Notes: a model not told the origin generated them from the letters alone. 64,000 bases of DNA from Clavulina sp. PMI_390 (GCA_015039315.1 WIDE01000025.1:306121-370120); one strand, 5' to 3'. Shown: positions 33,872 to 49,880, numbered from the stretch's first letter. Program-made: numbers and translations.

Positions 33872-35967
33872 TCAGAACCCTTGGATCATCCGTCCTGTCG
33901 TCGTGTACTTGGCTCCATCAAATGGAAGGAACCCTACTCTCCCGGGAGCCAAGTCTGATTGGTGCACAAGACCTTCAGCATCAGGCGGCGTCATCTGTGG
34001 TGCAGGTTTAGGTAATGGATCGGTCTGGAGCAGTTTGATAGTTAGAGCATGGCACGGACAGGGGAGGATGAAAGTACGCACCTCCTGGAATTTACGAATG
34101 AAGTCAACAATGGGGTGTGTGTACCATCGTTTGAGGAATCTAAGAGTGGTAACCGCACGGGAAGAGAGATAAGGAGGAGTGTGGAGTGTGGAGTCATATT
34201 CAGTCTATGAGACGATGCTTGTACAATGTCCAGATCACTTACCCTTTCTCTCCGCTCTGAAACCAGCCCACATGGCCACCTCGCGCAGTCGAGGCGAACA
34301 CAATACTCTCGGAGTGCTTCAGATCGTCCCACGGAAGGTAGTGCGGAGAGACGATGGGGTCATCTAGAGAGTGAAGAGCGAGAAGTGGGACCTTGATCCG
34401 CGTCATGTATTGCTGCGAGGATGTTTGCGTGTAGTAGTCATGGGCATCGCGGAAGCCACTATGGAGGTCAGTAGCGAGAGTGGCCAGAGGGTGGTGGTAA
34501 CACATGAAGAGAGTTTGTGTCAGCCGATATAGGAACGACTTGTAGCAAAATAGACGAGGATGTGTGCTCACAAGATCTTACTCGTGACTCTATCGTCGTA
34601 CCACCGAATAGTGAAATACTTGCGAGCCTCAACCTCAGCCGTGTTGATGTCCCAGTCAACCGAGGGGAATGCGTGCAGGTTGCGCATATAAATGGTCTTC
34701 AGAGCGTCGGCAAGCACTGGCCCATACACATAACGATTGAAGAACGAGCCGTTCTCAATCCAGTCGGCGGCTTCCACCCAGCTGAGAAGTGTATATGAGT
34801 ACTGGTGCTTTACAAGCGAAGAGCATAATGGATGAACAAAGCCTTCACGCACTTCCATGGGTTAGATACGGCTATGGCAGCCTTGATAGGTGAATCTCCG
34901 CCTTGCTGGCCGAGGTAGACGGCAAGCGTGCTCGCTCCCATCGAGAAACCGACGGCATACAGGGGAGCCTCTGGCCAGGTGTGCGTCAGGTAGAGCAGAA
35001 CAGATCGGAAGTCGTCCGTTTCGCCAGCGTGATAGAGCCTCGACGAAGTGACGGGAGCTCCATCACCTAGGAAGCAATAAGACCCATGTGACATAGACCC
35101 GTCGAATGAGCATTAGGTCCTCCCTCTTGACATTGGAACGATAAAGACTCACATCCTCGGAAGTTGAGTACCACAGCGCGATAGCCGGGGCCACCTTCGG
35201 ATGTCGGTCTTGTCACAGCTTTGACGGTCGCTCGAGTGTATGCCTCTTGAGAGCTTCCAGTGATGCCATGAAGGATCACAACAATCGGAGTGGAAGGTGA
35301 CGTGCTTTCTAGTCGTGGGTATGTGTCAAGAACGAGGGTTCCATTATCGGGTACGCGCAAGTAACGTCTGAAGAAGGGGATATCAGAACCGAGGACCAGC
35401 TAAGAAACGAAAACAGGGGAGTCGAACCTATCGTAATCAAACAAGTCTACCTTTGTGTGGTCTCCGAGGCTGTTCCACATGGTTTGTGAATCACCCCTAA
35501 CCGATATGGACAAATGAGCATTGGGTCGTGCTATCGATTGGGGAACCAAGGAGTAGGTAGACATACCAAGTAAGCCACCAGGGATACTCGTACTTCGCCT
35601 TGGGCCCATAGAGGCTCTCACACTTCTTGACCACATCCAAGATGCTAACACCAGGCGTCACCTCGGCGGTGCGATTGGCATGTGCGAGCGTAACTGGTAC
35701 ACTACCAGACCAGGCAGATGATCGTCGACGGAAGTAACTGAGAGCTGCGGCAACAAGGAGGATGTAAATCCAAGACCGGAGTCGGAGAACTCCTGGGGTC
35801 GACTTGGATTGCATGTGATTCGAGCGAAGTGCAGCTAACAAGGTGCTTGTCCACTTGAGCAGCTGAAACTTGGCGGTGATGCTTTGCAGCTTAGGGAGGG
35901 ATGGGAAGAGAGCCTGGCCGTTATCGGTGATCGTCGAAAGGATAGAGCGCGAAACTATTGGGGACAT
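33872..35967 (-). CDS. alpha/beta hydrolase, EEB1/EHT1/YheT type
   Basis: Eight minus-strand exons give 514 aa: 35967-35567, 35496-35451, 35399-35153, 35066-34853, 34781-34572, 34458-34243, 34139-34082 and 34024-33872. All junctions agree in frame. A probable membrane segment lies at residues 66-79 (WIYILLVAAALSYF). The hydrolase domain follows: VVILHGITGSSQE is the oxyanion region, GFSMGAS holds the nucleophile Ser273, an Asp lies in HSLDD (405/406), and GGHVGW holds His435. In yeast, EEB1/EHT1 form and cleave medium-chain fatty-acid ethyl esters; the third paralogue YMR210W is a lipid acylhydrolase. This protein probably acts on lipid esters at a membrane (inference). The C-terminal ~60 residues are Pro-rich and variable. 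An intact, well-conserved gene amid the accessory families. Confidence 0.85.
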
Positions 35968-36495
35968 TGTGACGGATAACGAAGTTGTGTGGGTGGCCGA
36001 AGGCGGGGTGAGAGCCCCGCCCCATTCATATTCCCATTCTCAGGTGATATTCATAACGAGTGGGATTAGGGCAAGCTAAAAAACCTCAATCATGGTATAT
36101 TTCAGTATCTAGGAACCGTCGGTACTAATGATTAAGCGTCCTCTCTCACCGGAAGTCTGCTTCAGTGCTTTTTGAGCCCTGCTACTGCACCCGTCAGCGT
36201 GATGGTGTTTGCGACTAGCTTTAGCGTCCAAAATTCTTGAATGGATTGTATCTGACAGATAGTGAGACGCCTGGAGGGCTCGATTCAATGCCAAGGTCCT
36301 CAAGTGTCAGTAGTTGTTGTGGTCGGACGTGGAGAACGTGGTTTGCCGGTAATTCCCACGACCGACACAATTCACCTGTAATATTTCCCACCTCAGATAC
36401 CACGCCAAGTGCGAGAAGGCATACCTCAAAATTCACAATTTGACAGCTTATCGAGGATCAGCCGCAAGCGTAATACAGGTCTGCCCAAATTACTG
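35968..36495. other. intergenic, no supported gene
   Basis: A minus-strand open frame at 36221-36436 (LLALGVVSEVGNITGELC) has amino-acid-like composition but no recognised homology and no clear start. Otherwise promoter of the hydrolase and 3' flank of the family-G gene. Confidence 0.35.
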
Positions 36496-37368
36496 TTAAA
36501 TCACAATCGCTGCTACAGCTTTGCGGCGCTTCTCCCCTGTGCGCATCATGACCACCCAGCCAATGACAATCAAATCCATCACCTCCGTATTGGACACGTC
36601 AATAGAGGGTGCCAGCTCGAGTGCCGCGGCAAAACTGCGTTGTCGCCGACGAAGAAGCTTCTTCGGTCCGCGGAATATGAGCATCTTCGCTCCCGAAGCA
36701 TCGTGCAGCTGTGGAAGAAATAGAGCGAAGACGGTCAAAGCACAGGTCAGAATAGAGTCTGACGATATTCCCCAGCCATTCTCGAGTCCCATAGCTATAT
36801 AAGAGTGTGTCGCTTGCCTCAGGATGGAAGTGCGATCCAATGCTCCATTCAAGGTCTCCCAAATTGGCTGCAGTAGGGATAGACATGATGCGCGCACTGG
36901 CCAAGAACATCATGAGATTAAGTAGCCATCAATAGGTCATATCAACCTCAAGGATCACTAGACGTCGACTTACCTGCGCATTGCCCCTTTTCTAGGGAGC
37001 AAGTCCCCAAGCGGCCTTGTCTCACCCTTGTACAAAATCTTCGATCGCCCTAGGCCATGGAGCTGAAGGTAGGCGACTTCTACCCGCTCCGAGGGGGCTG
37101 ATTCAGACTCCGCTTGTGCATCCGAGACAATGATAGAGTCGGAATCGCTACTATCGCAGTCCATGCTTGGCTGCTGGTGTGATGGTGTTGCGCGCCGGTA
37201 AATGTGGATCAGCCTGTGGAAGATTTTACCCCCATCGGGCTCAATCCAGTAGAGTGGCTCGCCTTCTCCATCGTAGATGATGTTGTTGTAGTACATGATC
37301 GATGCGAGGTTGAGTACGGCGCCGCCAGGGCCAGACAGCAGCGGCTCGGCCTGATTCAGAAATGCCAT
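36496..37368 (-). CDS. DUF6593-like protein (family G, copy 10), GC-AG intron
   Basis: Minus-strand exons 37368-36974, 36896-36818 and 36708-36496 give 228 aa, phases 2 and 0. It has NLASIMYYNNIIYD, PLYWIEPDG, IHIYRRAT, EVAYLQLHGLG, KILYKGETRPLGDLLP, then NLGDLEWSIG and TEVMDLIVIGWVVMMRTGEKRRK. A 40-residue Asp/Ser/Glu-rich insert follows IHIYRRAT. The second intron starts GAG|GCAAGC, a GC-AG class donor, at the position where all relatives have GT. Exon 3 has an extra basic stretch (KKLLRRRQR). Function unknown. Confidence 0.72.
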
Positions 37369-38181
37369 AGTAAATAGCGTTTGGCAGTGACAAGACTTCT
37401 CTGCGCGGGTGTGGGGTAGAAGCTAGCACAGTTTAACACGGAGGGTACCGGTTTGGATGCATAAAAATAGCAGGCATGACGCATTCGCAGTATTTGATTT
37501 GGACCAGCCATTATCGCTCTAACAGCCCACGCCACCTTTGCTTGCTAGTTGCAGCGCTGGCACATATATCTCCACGAATCATAAAGATAGTAACCCCGAA
37601 TGACGACCCTATGGGATAATCGATCGTTTGTTGGGAGGATCTCTAGCCTCGAACTAAGCAAGCCAGCCTGAGCCTGCGCAAATGATTCGATTCCCCGACG
37701 ATATTACAGTTCTTCGCCATCGGCGGTTCTCATGGGACGGGGAGACTATTCCGCACGTTTTGTACATGCTCTTGGCCGTTCAGGCATTGTGGGTTGGCGG
37801 GAGAGACATCCAGCGATCTTTAGACATGGTGGTTGCCCAGCCAAACAAAGCACGCTCCTCCCGCCTCTTGCTGGGCCCGACTCGACACCCCGAATCTCCA
37901 CCATGGCACTAGGGGCCATTTTTGGAATCTACCCGATTTTGTGTACATTTGTAATCGGGAGCTCGAGCCCAATATTGTCCTCGTCGGGTGCTGATTGGCC
38001 AGTAAATATCTATGTGCTGGCCTCCAATTGACTTTCGGTTGGTCACCTGCCGGTAGAATGAGCACTTCCCAGAAGCTTGTGACTACTGCGTGGCTACTTA
38101 AAAGCGTCACATTTCGAGCGATCGCTTCCCACCCCACACTGCCATTGTCCTGCCATCGTTGTCGCCTCACGGTAGCCCAGC
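37369..38181. other. divergent promoter region between two family-G genes
   Basis: Family-G genes diverge from here (36496-37368 minus and 38182 plus). No gene is supported inside. Confidence 0.4.
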
Positions 38182-38969
38182 ATGTCCGAAGCGAACGCGT
38201 TGTCGAATGGCTCGATAGTTCTTACACTGTCTTCTCCCTCATGGCGCTACAACACCATCTATGGACCAGATATGAAGCCTCTCTACATCATCGAGGAAGT
38301 CAGCAGCTCCGGTGCAGTCGTCATCTACCGACAACTCCCCAGCACATCTGCGGCCCCAGAAGGCAGTCCGGTCGTCGAAGGCGATTCCAAACAGATTGCA
38401 GTGCTCAACTTTGGATCATCTTTGGTCACTACTGAGGGGGGTGCCAATCGCATGATTGATGATGTATTCTTCAAGAGTGGGACATTTGCCTCGTGAGTCT
38501 CCAATCCAAGACACAAAGAACCGCACATGTCTGTATTTCCTTGGACTGAATCGATGCATAATAATAGAACCCGCACGATGGCCACCTCGCTTGGCACGTG
38601 CACATGGTCAATCCAGATGGAGATCCCGGAGGTTCGCTTTCACCATTGATCTACCTCTATGTCAATCTTCTATCCCTCCGGTGCCTGACGTGCGTGTTTC
38701 AGCTCACCCTGGCTGGGAAGCCCATTATTGCATATTCGCCCGATTCCAACCCATTGCAACCTGATGCACCCTCTTCACCTCCTACTCTGCTCATCGCCCA
38801 GCAAGCCGCTACCAGCGAGGTGATGGACCTCATTATTGCTGGATTTGTGGTCACGATGCACGATCTTGAGCAGCGCAAGCAACAAAAGTCGTATGGACGC
38901 GCCAAGGAACACGTGCGGACCCGTAGTGCGGAGAACGCACAAGCCATTATGGGAACCTCGCAGGCGTAA
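38182..38969 (+). CDS. DUF6593-like protein (family G, copy 11)
   Basis: Exons 38182-38492, 38568-38631 and 38703-38969 give 213 aa, phases 2 and 0. It has IVLTLSSPSWRYNTIYGPD, PLYIIEEVSSS, VVIYRQLP, IAVLNFGSS, ... DDVFFKSGTFAS, then exon 2 TSLGTCTWSIQM and exon 3 SEVMDLIIAGFVVTMHDLEQRK. The WIE motif has become IIE. The C-terminus has a 30-residue charged extension (GRAKEHVRTRSAENAQ). Divergent but clear member. Confidence 0.72.
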
Positions 38970-39415
38970 CTCGTGAGGTGCATCATCTCTATTCTTCGAT
39001 AAAGGCTTCTTGAAACATGTAGAATGATCTCACCTGGCCATCGATGATTGATGCAGTTCTACATCCCCTCGGCGCGCGGCTCCTTGTCTTGTTATGACTG
39101 AGATTGTAATTGTAGAAGTTCTAGTCCCGAATCGTGCCTGAGCCATTTTTCGGTACAATTAATTACGTCTGGATCACACTGTATCTTCCCAACACCAGGG
39201 AAGCCTCATCTAGAGTTGTTGACAATCGTGAGACTTTCGGCGTGATATCATATCGAGGCTTATTTGTTGTTTCAACGACGAAAAGCACCTTCAATGCAGT
39301 TTCGTCGACTCCGATCAGCTCATCGATTCCAGGGGAGAACACTAGATTACCTGGGGTTTAAGAACAGGCGCTCAGCAACGGAGGCCCTTCCTGCCCTTAA
39401 CCCCCTCTGGCGCCA
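38970..39415. other. intergenic, duplicated esterase promoter
   Basis: About 39220-39370 aligns with 40855-41010: TGACAATCGTGAGACTTTCGG is matched by TGACAACTGTGGGACTTTCGG, and TCATCGATTCCAGGGG occurs in both. These are the duplicated promoters of the esterases at 39416 and 41073. Confidence 0.5.
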
Positions 39416-40774
39416 ATGACTACCCTCGCAAAGAACTCGCTCAACGTGCAGGTTACTGGCACTCTAAGACGTATATACATTCCACGCACATCATGGCAAT
39501 CTGTCTTCTTCTGGTGGAGAGTGCGCCTCCGCAAACTCAATCTCACTGCACGACTTCGACGGAGCGTTCTGTCGATGATCTTCTACCTCGCTCAATTGCT
39601 TCGCGTTCACAACGAGCCCCGAGCTTCGACCTCGGCGAACCAGGTATCGGAACCCTGGCGTCTGTTTCCAAAGGGGCCTCAGATCTGGAACTTCCCTCCC
39701 CCTGTTGAGTTTGTGAACCGCGTACTCGAGAAAGGTCAGGAACGCGTCGTCGGACAATGGAAACACGAGGCTTCGGGATGGACAATGGTCACTGTCTCGC
39801 CGCCTCCGACGATGGGACCAGCCATGAGAACGATCCTCTACTTTTACGGATCTGGATTCATCAATCGAATGTGAGTCGCAATTGTATGCTCCAATCAAAG
39901 CATTGGGCAGCAGCACTGATCTCGATAAAATTGTAGCACCGTTTGGCATTGGAGCTTTATTGGCTATTTGTCACGTTGGCTCGATGCAGAAGTGGTTGCG
40001 GTCCCGTATCCAATCGGGCAGAACAATCCTGGACATGAATGGCGCCCGGCGCTCATACGCATCTATCGAGAATTCGTCGAGCGAGCAGGCGACAAGGAGA
40101 TTATCATGGCAGGAGACAGGTAATTACGTTTTCGGTCTCAATGATTGATGGATGATGTATGCCAAGCCACAACTAATGGTCTGGGTCCTCAACCTGTCAC
40201 CTATCACAGTGCTGGGGGCCTTATATGTCTCGGGTTAATGCACGAGCTACCTAAAGCTAGCCCTACGCTCGCGCCCCCACACCAGATTGTCGCGATATGC
40301 ACATGCCCCGATCTGTCCTTGCCCAATCGTGAGCGTATGCTTGCCATTGAGCCATGCGATAATAGTCTCACGACCGAGATATGCTACCTCGGAATGCGCA
40401 TCTACACGGGAGTCGATATCCCTCCCTCCAGCGTGCAGGCGGGTACGATCCACACCGTACCCATCCCTCCATCTAAAGTTCTCGATCCGTGCTACTCTCC
40501 GGCACAGGGTGATCCGGCCGTGTTCCGCGAGGCGGGCACAAAGCTCGTCATCGTCAATGCAGAGTGGGATGTCCTATTTCCTGATGCGGAACAATACGTG
40601 CAGAAGTTAGCACGGGCTGGGGTGGATGTCACATATATTATAGGGCAGAAACAGTTTCATTGTTTTCCTGTTGCACTGGATGCTTCACCCGAGTGCAGGA
40701 TCGCGGCAGATTTGATTGTGGAGTCGGTTGTAAGAAATGGCGAAGCCTTTCATCAGCGGAAGAAGTCTCAGTAG
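39416..40774 (+). CDS. alpha/beta hydrolase-3 family esterase (tandem copy 1)
   Basis: Exons 39416-39870, 39937-40119 and 40210-40774 give 400 aa, junction phases 2 and 2. The GDSAGG nucleophile motif (Ser213) is built across intron 2 (GGAGACAG|T). Asp333 in NAEWDVLFPD and His363 in KQFHCFPV complete the triad. The usual HGGG oxyanion motif is replaced by FYGSGF in the ILYFYGSGF strand. An N-terminal amphipathic region (RRIYIPRTSWQSVFFWWRV) may associate with membrane. The family includes steryl-acetyl and other short-chain esterases; the substrate here is unknown. It is followed by a very similar copy. Confidence 0.82.
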
Positions 40775-41072
40775 CACTAGTTGTTGGCCGCGAATATACC
40801 CAGAACTGAATGTTGGAGAGTCGTATCTTGCCAAGAGGCTTGGCCACAGACATTTGACAACTGTGGGACTTTCGGCGTGATAGTCGGCGCTCCTTTTTCT
40901 TTTTGGATTTCAGCAAACGAAAAAGCAACCCGATGCAACTGTCTTAATTACGGTCACTTCATCGATTCCAGGGGTGCCCGCGATAGATCGGGGGCGGGCA
41001 AAAATCAGGCGCCGAGTGAAACAAGTTTTTTCTTCTCCTGCCATCTTCCTCTTGGTGCCAGTGGCCACGATT
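40775..41072. other. intergenic between tandem esterases
   Basis: Contains the second copy of the promoter block described at 39220-39370. No gene. Confidence 0.45.
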
Positions 41073-42451
41073 ATGGCGAAGTCACCGTTTGATGTGCAAG
41101 TAACTGGTACCCTGCGACGCATCTATATTCCACGCACGTCATGGCAATCTGTCTTCTTCTGGTGGAGAGTTCGCCTACGCAAACTCAATATTGTTGCACG
41201 GCTTCGGCGGAGCTTCCTTTCCGCCATTCTTTCCCTCGTTCAGATTCTTCCTGTTCGCAAGCAGCCGCCTCCAAGCGAGTTGGTGACTCAGACACCAATC
41301 CCACCTCCAGAACCGTGGCGGCTGTATGCGAAGGGGCCTCAGGTTTGGGACTTTCCTCCTCCTGTCAACTTTGTGAATCGTTTGCTCGAAAAGGGCCAGG
41401 AACGTGTCTTTGGACAATGGAAACACGAAACTTCGGGTTGGACGATGATCACTGTCTCACCACCTCCAACGGCGGGACCAGCCAGAAGAACCATACTATA
41501 TCTGTACGGATCTGGCTTTATGAACCGAATGTGAGTCGCGAATAGCGAATCGGGATTCACCAATCCTTTGAAGCTAAGCTATCCACGATTCATTTGCAGA
41601 ACCGTTTGGCACTGGAGCTTCATTGGATATTTATCACGCTGGCTAGACGCAGAAGTGGTTGCAGTGCCATACCCAGTGGGCCAGGATAATCCTGGCCATG
41701 AATGGCGCTCAGCGCTCCTAGACATCTATAGAGAATTTATCCAGCGAGCAGGTAACAAGGAAGTGATCATTGCTGGAGACAGGTGATTAATATTCCCTCC
41801 CGATTCGATTGTTTAATCAGGCTTGATTGCTGAACTAGCCATATATTCTCCCACCCTCAAAACCATGGTCTGTCACGCAGCGCCGGTGGGATGGTATGCC
41901 TTGGATTAATGTACGAGCTCACAAAATCTAGCCCCCCACTTGTTCCCCCGCACCAGCTTATCGCAATATGCACGTCTCCCGATCTGTCCTTGCCCAATCG
42001 CGTGCGCATGCTCGCCATAGAGCCATACGACAATAGCCTCAAAGCTGAAAGTTGCAACATCGGTATGCGTCTCTACGTAGGCGTTGATGTGCCTTCCTCC
42101 ATCGTACGGGCGGGTGCGGTTCACAGTATTCCCATCCCCTCATCCATAGCTTTGGATCCTTGTTACTCTCCTATGCACGGTGATCCTGCTGTGCTCCGTG
42201 ATGCAGGGACAAAGCTCGTCATTGTCAACGCAGAATGGGACATCCTATTTCCCGATTCGGATGAATATGTCAACAAACTGGCACGGGCAGGGGTAGATGT
42301 CACGTATATTGTGGGGCAGAAACAGTTCCACTGTTTCCCTGTCGCTCTCGACGCGTCGCCCGAGTGCAGGATTGCGGCCGACTTGATTGTGGAGTCAGTT
42401 GTGAGGAATGGGAAAGCCTTCCATCTGCAAAAGGAGACTGGCAGGCACTAG
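41073..42451 (+). CDS. alpha/beta hydrolase-3 family esterase (tandem copy 2)
   Basis: Exons 41073-41530, 41600-41782 and 41881-42451 give 403 aa, same junction phases (2, 2) and positions as copy 1. The ATG at 41073 is chosen because the protein then aligns with copy 1 from residue 5 onward (DVQVTGTLRRIYIPRTSWQS). Triad: Ser214 in GDSAGG (split by intron 2), Asp334 in NAEWDILFPD, His364 in KQFHCFPV. LYLYGSGF replaces HGGG. The linker after the N-terminal region is Pro-rich (PPPSEL...PIPPPE) and longer than in copy 1. A recent tandem duplicate. Confidence 0.82.
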
Positions 42452-44059
42452 CAGCTCACAGCTGATAGAGTTATAAATGATGTTTTCATGTGGAGAATGG
42501 GATCCCTAGAGAGCACAGAGGAGGTTTGGCAGGATAGACACCATGGGGGTCCTCGGTGAGACTGGCCGAGGTAACGCTAGCTTCCGATTATTTGCCTCAA
42601 TGCTGTGAGATCCAGAGAGTTTGCAATTTTTTATATTATTCATTCCCCCAGAATACTCCTGCACAAGCATGAGGGTTCAAGAATTGGTCGTGACGGAGAA
42701 ATACGTGGGAACGGACGATGTTGGCGTGGTTTTTGGCTTGGCGGGCATATTTTGGGCCACATAGGAGACCTGATCGTGAGTCTTATCGATTTCTCCAGTG
42801 ATTCATGTAGAAAAACTTGGCGATACATCGATTTGCGTTCATTCATAGACAAGGCGCAAAGAATGAATGACAACAACAAACGCAATCAATCTATGGATAA
42901 CGTTACCATGGGCCCAGTTCAGCGTGAAGCATTTCTCGCCAAGATTGCGTTTGCGCAGTAAAAAAAATTCTCATTCAACGTAAGCCTTCTCTTCCCGTCA
43001 ATTCAATCCACGGCCTTCGCGCCGGCCAAGACAATAGCGGGGCCTATCTTTTTTTGTCTTTTGCCTACCAGTGCCTGCCAGCAATGCCTACAACAATACG
43101 CTAATTATCCAACGGTATTACCGGTTAGAAAGAAAAGCTTCTTTCAGTGGATGTGGTGTTACACAAGCCCGAGGATCTGCTTCAGGGATGTTGACGACAG
43201 GCATTGGGGTTGGATAAGAATTCTGCTATTTTGTGAATCTGACGCCGTTCAAGCCGACTTTCATGCTTCTCTATCGCGGCGACCTCCTGTTACGCGTGCT
43301 CTAACACTTCTCTAGATCCACGAGGGACTTCACTAAAAATAGCGTTCGAGCATACAGATACGATCAAATACCGGAGGAACTTGTCATACAATTGGAAAGG
43401 AGGTCCTTCATACCTCACGTTTTCATACTTTAAATTATTATCCTAGCAACAAGAGTTGATCGATGCAAGGGACCGATTAGCGCGACAATCCTCTGAATGG
43501 CTGCATTTCCGCTATTCTCGACAACTTGATGACGAAAGCGTCTCCCTCAAGGCTGGTTCCTACGGGCACTGACAGTTATAGTCTCCGAGATCAACTGTTC
43601 TACCAACCAGGTATCATAAGATAGTACCTATTGACGCGAAAATCGTTTGTGAAGAGGGTATTCCTATTGTAGATCGCGTGACTCAAGAGATTACCTCCTG
43701 CGTGTCATACATGTATCCCGTATTTCTTCGGGCATTCCGACAGGCCCCACTTGACATGCACATGGAGCGATCACCGCTCCCTTCGATCAACATGTGGCCC
43801 TTTGCTTCTCGACTCATTTTTGATCGGTGGCTGGAGGGCAGCGTCTTTCTCTATAGCGTCAAGCGTTAGCTCGTCGCCAGATGCAGAGTACAAATCGCAA
43901 TATGATGTCCATCTCACCAATATCCTGTGTCGTTCTGTGCGTTCCTGTCCGCATGGTACACGGCGTGCCAGTTTTAGATAAATAGCTTGCCCTCCCAGTC
44001 ACAGATCCTCAGCAATCAGTCCCTCGAGGTCCTACTCCCCAGGTAGTTTGCTTGCCATC
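42452..44059. other. 1.6-kb intergenic stretch
   Basis: No supported gene. ORFs near 42605-42961 and 43678-43981 have no recognisable motif. The right end is the promoter of the aspartic protease. Confidence 0.4.
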
Positions 44060-45729
44060 ATGGTCGCCCGCTCATTCGCTGCTCTCGCCGCTTCTCTGGC
44101 CCTGCTTACCGCTGCCACTCCCGTTGCGGAGCGTCGCAGCGACTTCGTCACGTTGCCCTTGACCAAGAAACCGATCAAGTCTTCGTCCACGGAATTCTTC
44201 GCCAAGGATCGCGCGCGTGCTAAGAGCTTCGCCGCTGCCGCTTCTACCGGCTCTGCTACGGCCGTCAATGAGGATGGCTCCTACTTCACCACGTTGAGTA
44301 CGTATCGTGCACACAGCAGCTCATGCGTAGTATTGACGATCTTGAACAATTTCAGCTATTGGGGACCAAACCTTCACTGAGTTGATTGTGGACACTGGCT
44401 CCTCGAACACCTGGGTAAGCTCCATTGCATCGATTCATCGGGGCACTATAATTAATTTTGAGGTATGCTCGTCCAGGTCGGTGCCGGCACTAAATACGTG
44501 AAGAGCAGCACGGGTACCTCTACTGGCAAATCTTTCGACGTTACTTACGGCTCTGGCTCCGTGAAGGGGACTGAATACACCGACACCGTTAGATCATTTA
44601 TCAAACTCTTTCTTGCTTAGATAAATCTTCTGAACCCAACCCATAGGTCACCATCGGTGGATTGACCGTTGTCGGGCAGTCTATTGGTGTAGCTACCTCC
44701 TCGAGCGGTTTCAGCGGAACCGATGGTATTGTCGGCTTCGGCCCAGTCATCCTGACTGAGGACACTGTCTCTGGTACCACTGAGGTCCCTACTCTCCTCG
44801 ATAACCTTTATTCTAATGGTGCTATCGTGAGTGATAGCCAAAGAGACTTCACAAGAGCATAAGGCTGACATCTCATCTGGAACAGTCCACTGAGGTTCTC
44901 GGTGTCTCCTTCGCTCCTGAATCTGGCTCCGACGAGGACGATGCCAATGGCGAGCTCACTCTCGGTGGCGTCGATACCACTAAGTATACCGGCACCCTCA
45001 CCTACTTCTCCAAAAGCACCACCTCCCCCTACTCCTAGTGAGTGTGTTTTTCACTTCTCCGTTCACCCTATAATCTAATATACTTCGTCCTTTTCGCAGC
45101 TACTGGGGTATCGCCACCGCTGGTCTGAGCTACGGCTCGACCTCCCTCGAGGGTGCCGCCAACGCCATCGTTGACACCGGCACAACCCTCATCTACATCC
45201 CCACCACGGCCTACAACAAGTTCCTTACCGCTTCTGGTGGTACCACCGACTCGACTGAGGGTATCCCCAGGTACTCCACTGCCCCCACTGGCACCTTCAC
45301 CATCACCATTGGCAGCGTGGCCTACCCACTCACCCCCGCTCAGTATTTGATCCCTACCGCTCAGCTGTAAGTCTCAACCTCAAACAGACCTCACGAGAAG
45401 TGGTTGGCTGAAGATTATCTTTTGACATACAGTGCTGACTGGGGCTTGTCCACCAAGTACTCCTGGAGCTGGATCGCCGATGGTGGTAGCGTCGCCGCTG
45501 ATGTCAACTTCATCATTGGCCAGAAGTTCCTTGAGAACTACGTAAGTTTACGATCTCCTACTTTCCACCCTTTTATTGACGACTAATTCCCTCTTTCATT
45601 AGTACTCCGTCTTTGACACCACCAACTCCCGCATTGGTAAGCAAAATTTTATAGAGCTGGAAGGCTGCAAGATATGACACTAACGTCATACTACTTACTA
45701 TGATAGGCTTTGCCACCTCTGCTGCCTAA
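44060..45729 (+). CDS. secreted pepsin-like aspartic protease (A1), polyporopepsin type
   Basis: Nine exons give 390 aa: 44060-44297, 44356-44414, 44477-44587, 44647-44826, 44886-45037, 45100-45366, 45433-45541, 45603-45636 and 45707-45729. Signal peptide (MVARSFAALAASLALLTAA), a basic propeptide to about residue 60, then the mature enzyme. Catalytic Asp92 lies in VDTGSSNTW and Asp272 in VDTGTTLIY; the flap tyrosine is in TYGSGSVKG. No cysteine is present, as in basidiomycete polyporopepsins. It is a secreted endopeptidase acting at acidic pH by family. The third intron has an unusual GTTAGA donor, fixed by the conserved reading TDTVTIGG across the junction. Confidence 0.88.
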
Positions 45730-46294
45730 GCGCGAGGAGAAGAGAGTCTAAGTGCAGGTTCAACAGTTTCTCTTTGGGGCTTCTGCTTTCGCTACGCAAC
45801 GGGAATCCATGTACCACCTCGACCCGCGCTTCATTGTACTCGATCATTCCTCTGTTTCCAAATATAAAATGTTGATTCTGTGTAAACTTCTCCCGTGACC
45901 ACTGAAGTGATCTATCGAAGGATTTTGAAGGGAACCCGGACGTGTTCACTTTCACCCACTTGTCTTCGATCTCCCTAACTCACCAAGCCAGGAACAGAGC
46001 GCACATGATTTGTCGTCAAAGCTAACTACGCACAAGATACAAATTAGGGTGTATTGGGGAACAATTGTCGACATCTTAGTCAGGCATAGTCATGGTGTAT
46101 GGACGAAACAGAGAGCGCATAGAGCAAGTAAAGCAAAGCAAGACGTAGGTAAGGCAGAGTGTATGGAGCAGGGATTGGAGAAATGATATTCATGATCATG
46201 ATGTTATGAATCCAGTATTCGATCGACGCAAAGCTGACTGGAAAGGAAAAACAGGAAAGCGAACAGGGCATGCACGGCTCACTACCTATCTTCC
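45730..46294. other. intergenic between convergent genes
   Basis: 3' flanks of the aspartic protease and the kinase; no gene. Confidence 0.45.

Positions 46295-49880
<3,586 letters not shown>

Noticed and set aside
35403..35440. Perfect tRNA T-arm-like GGTTCGACTCC on the minus strand
   Set aside because: It lies inside an intron of the alpha/beta hydrolase; no A-box or cloverleaf could be found around it.
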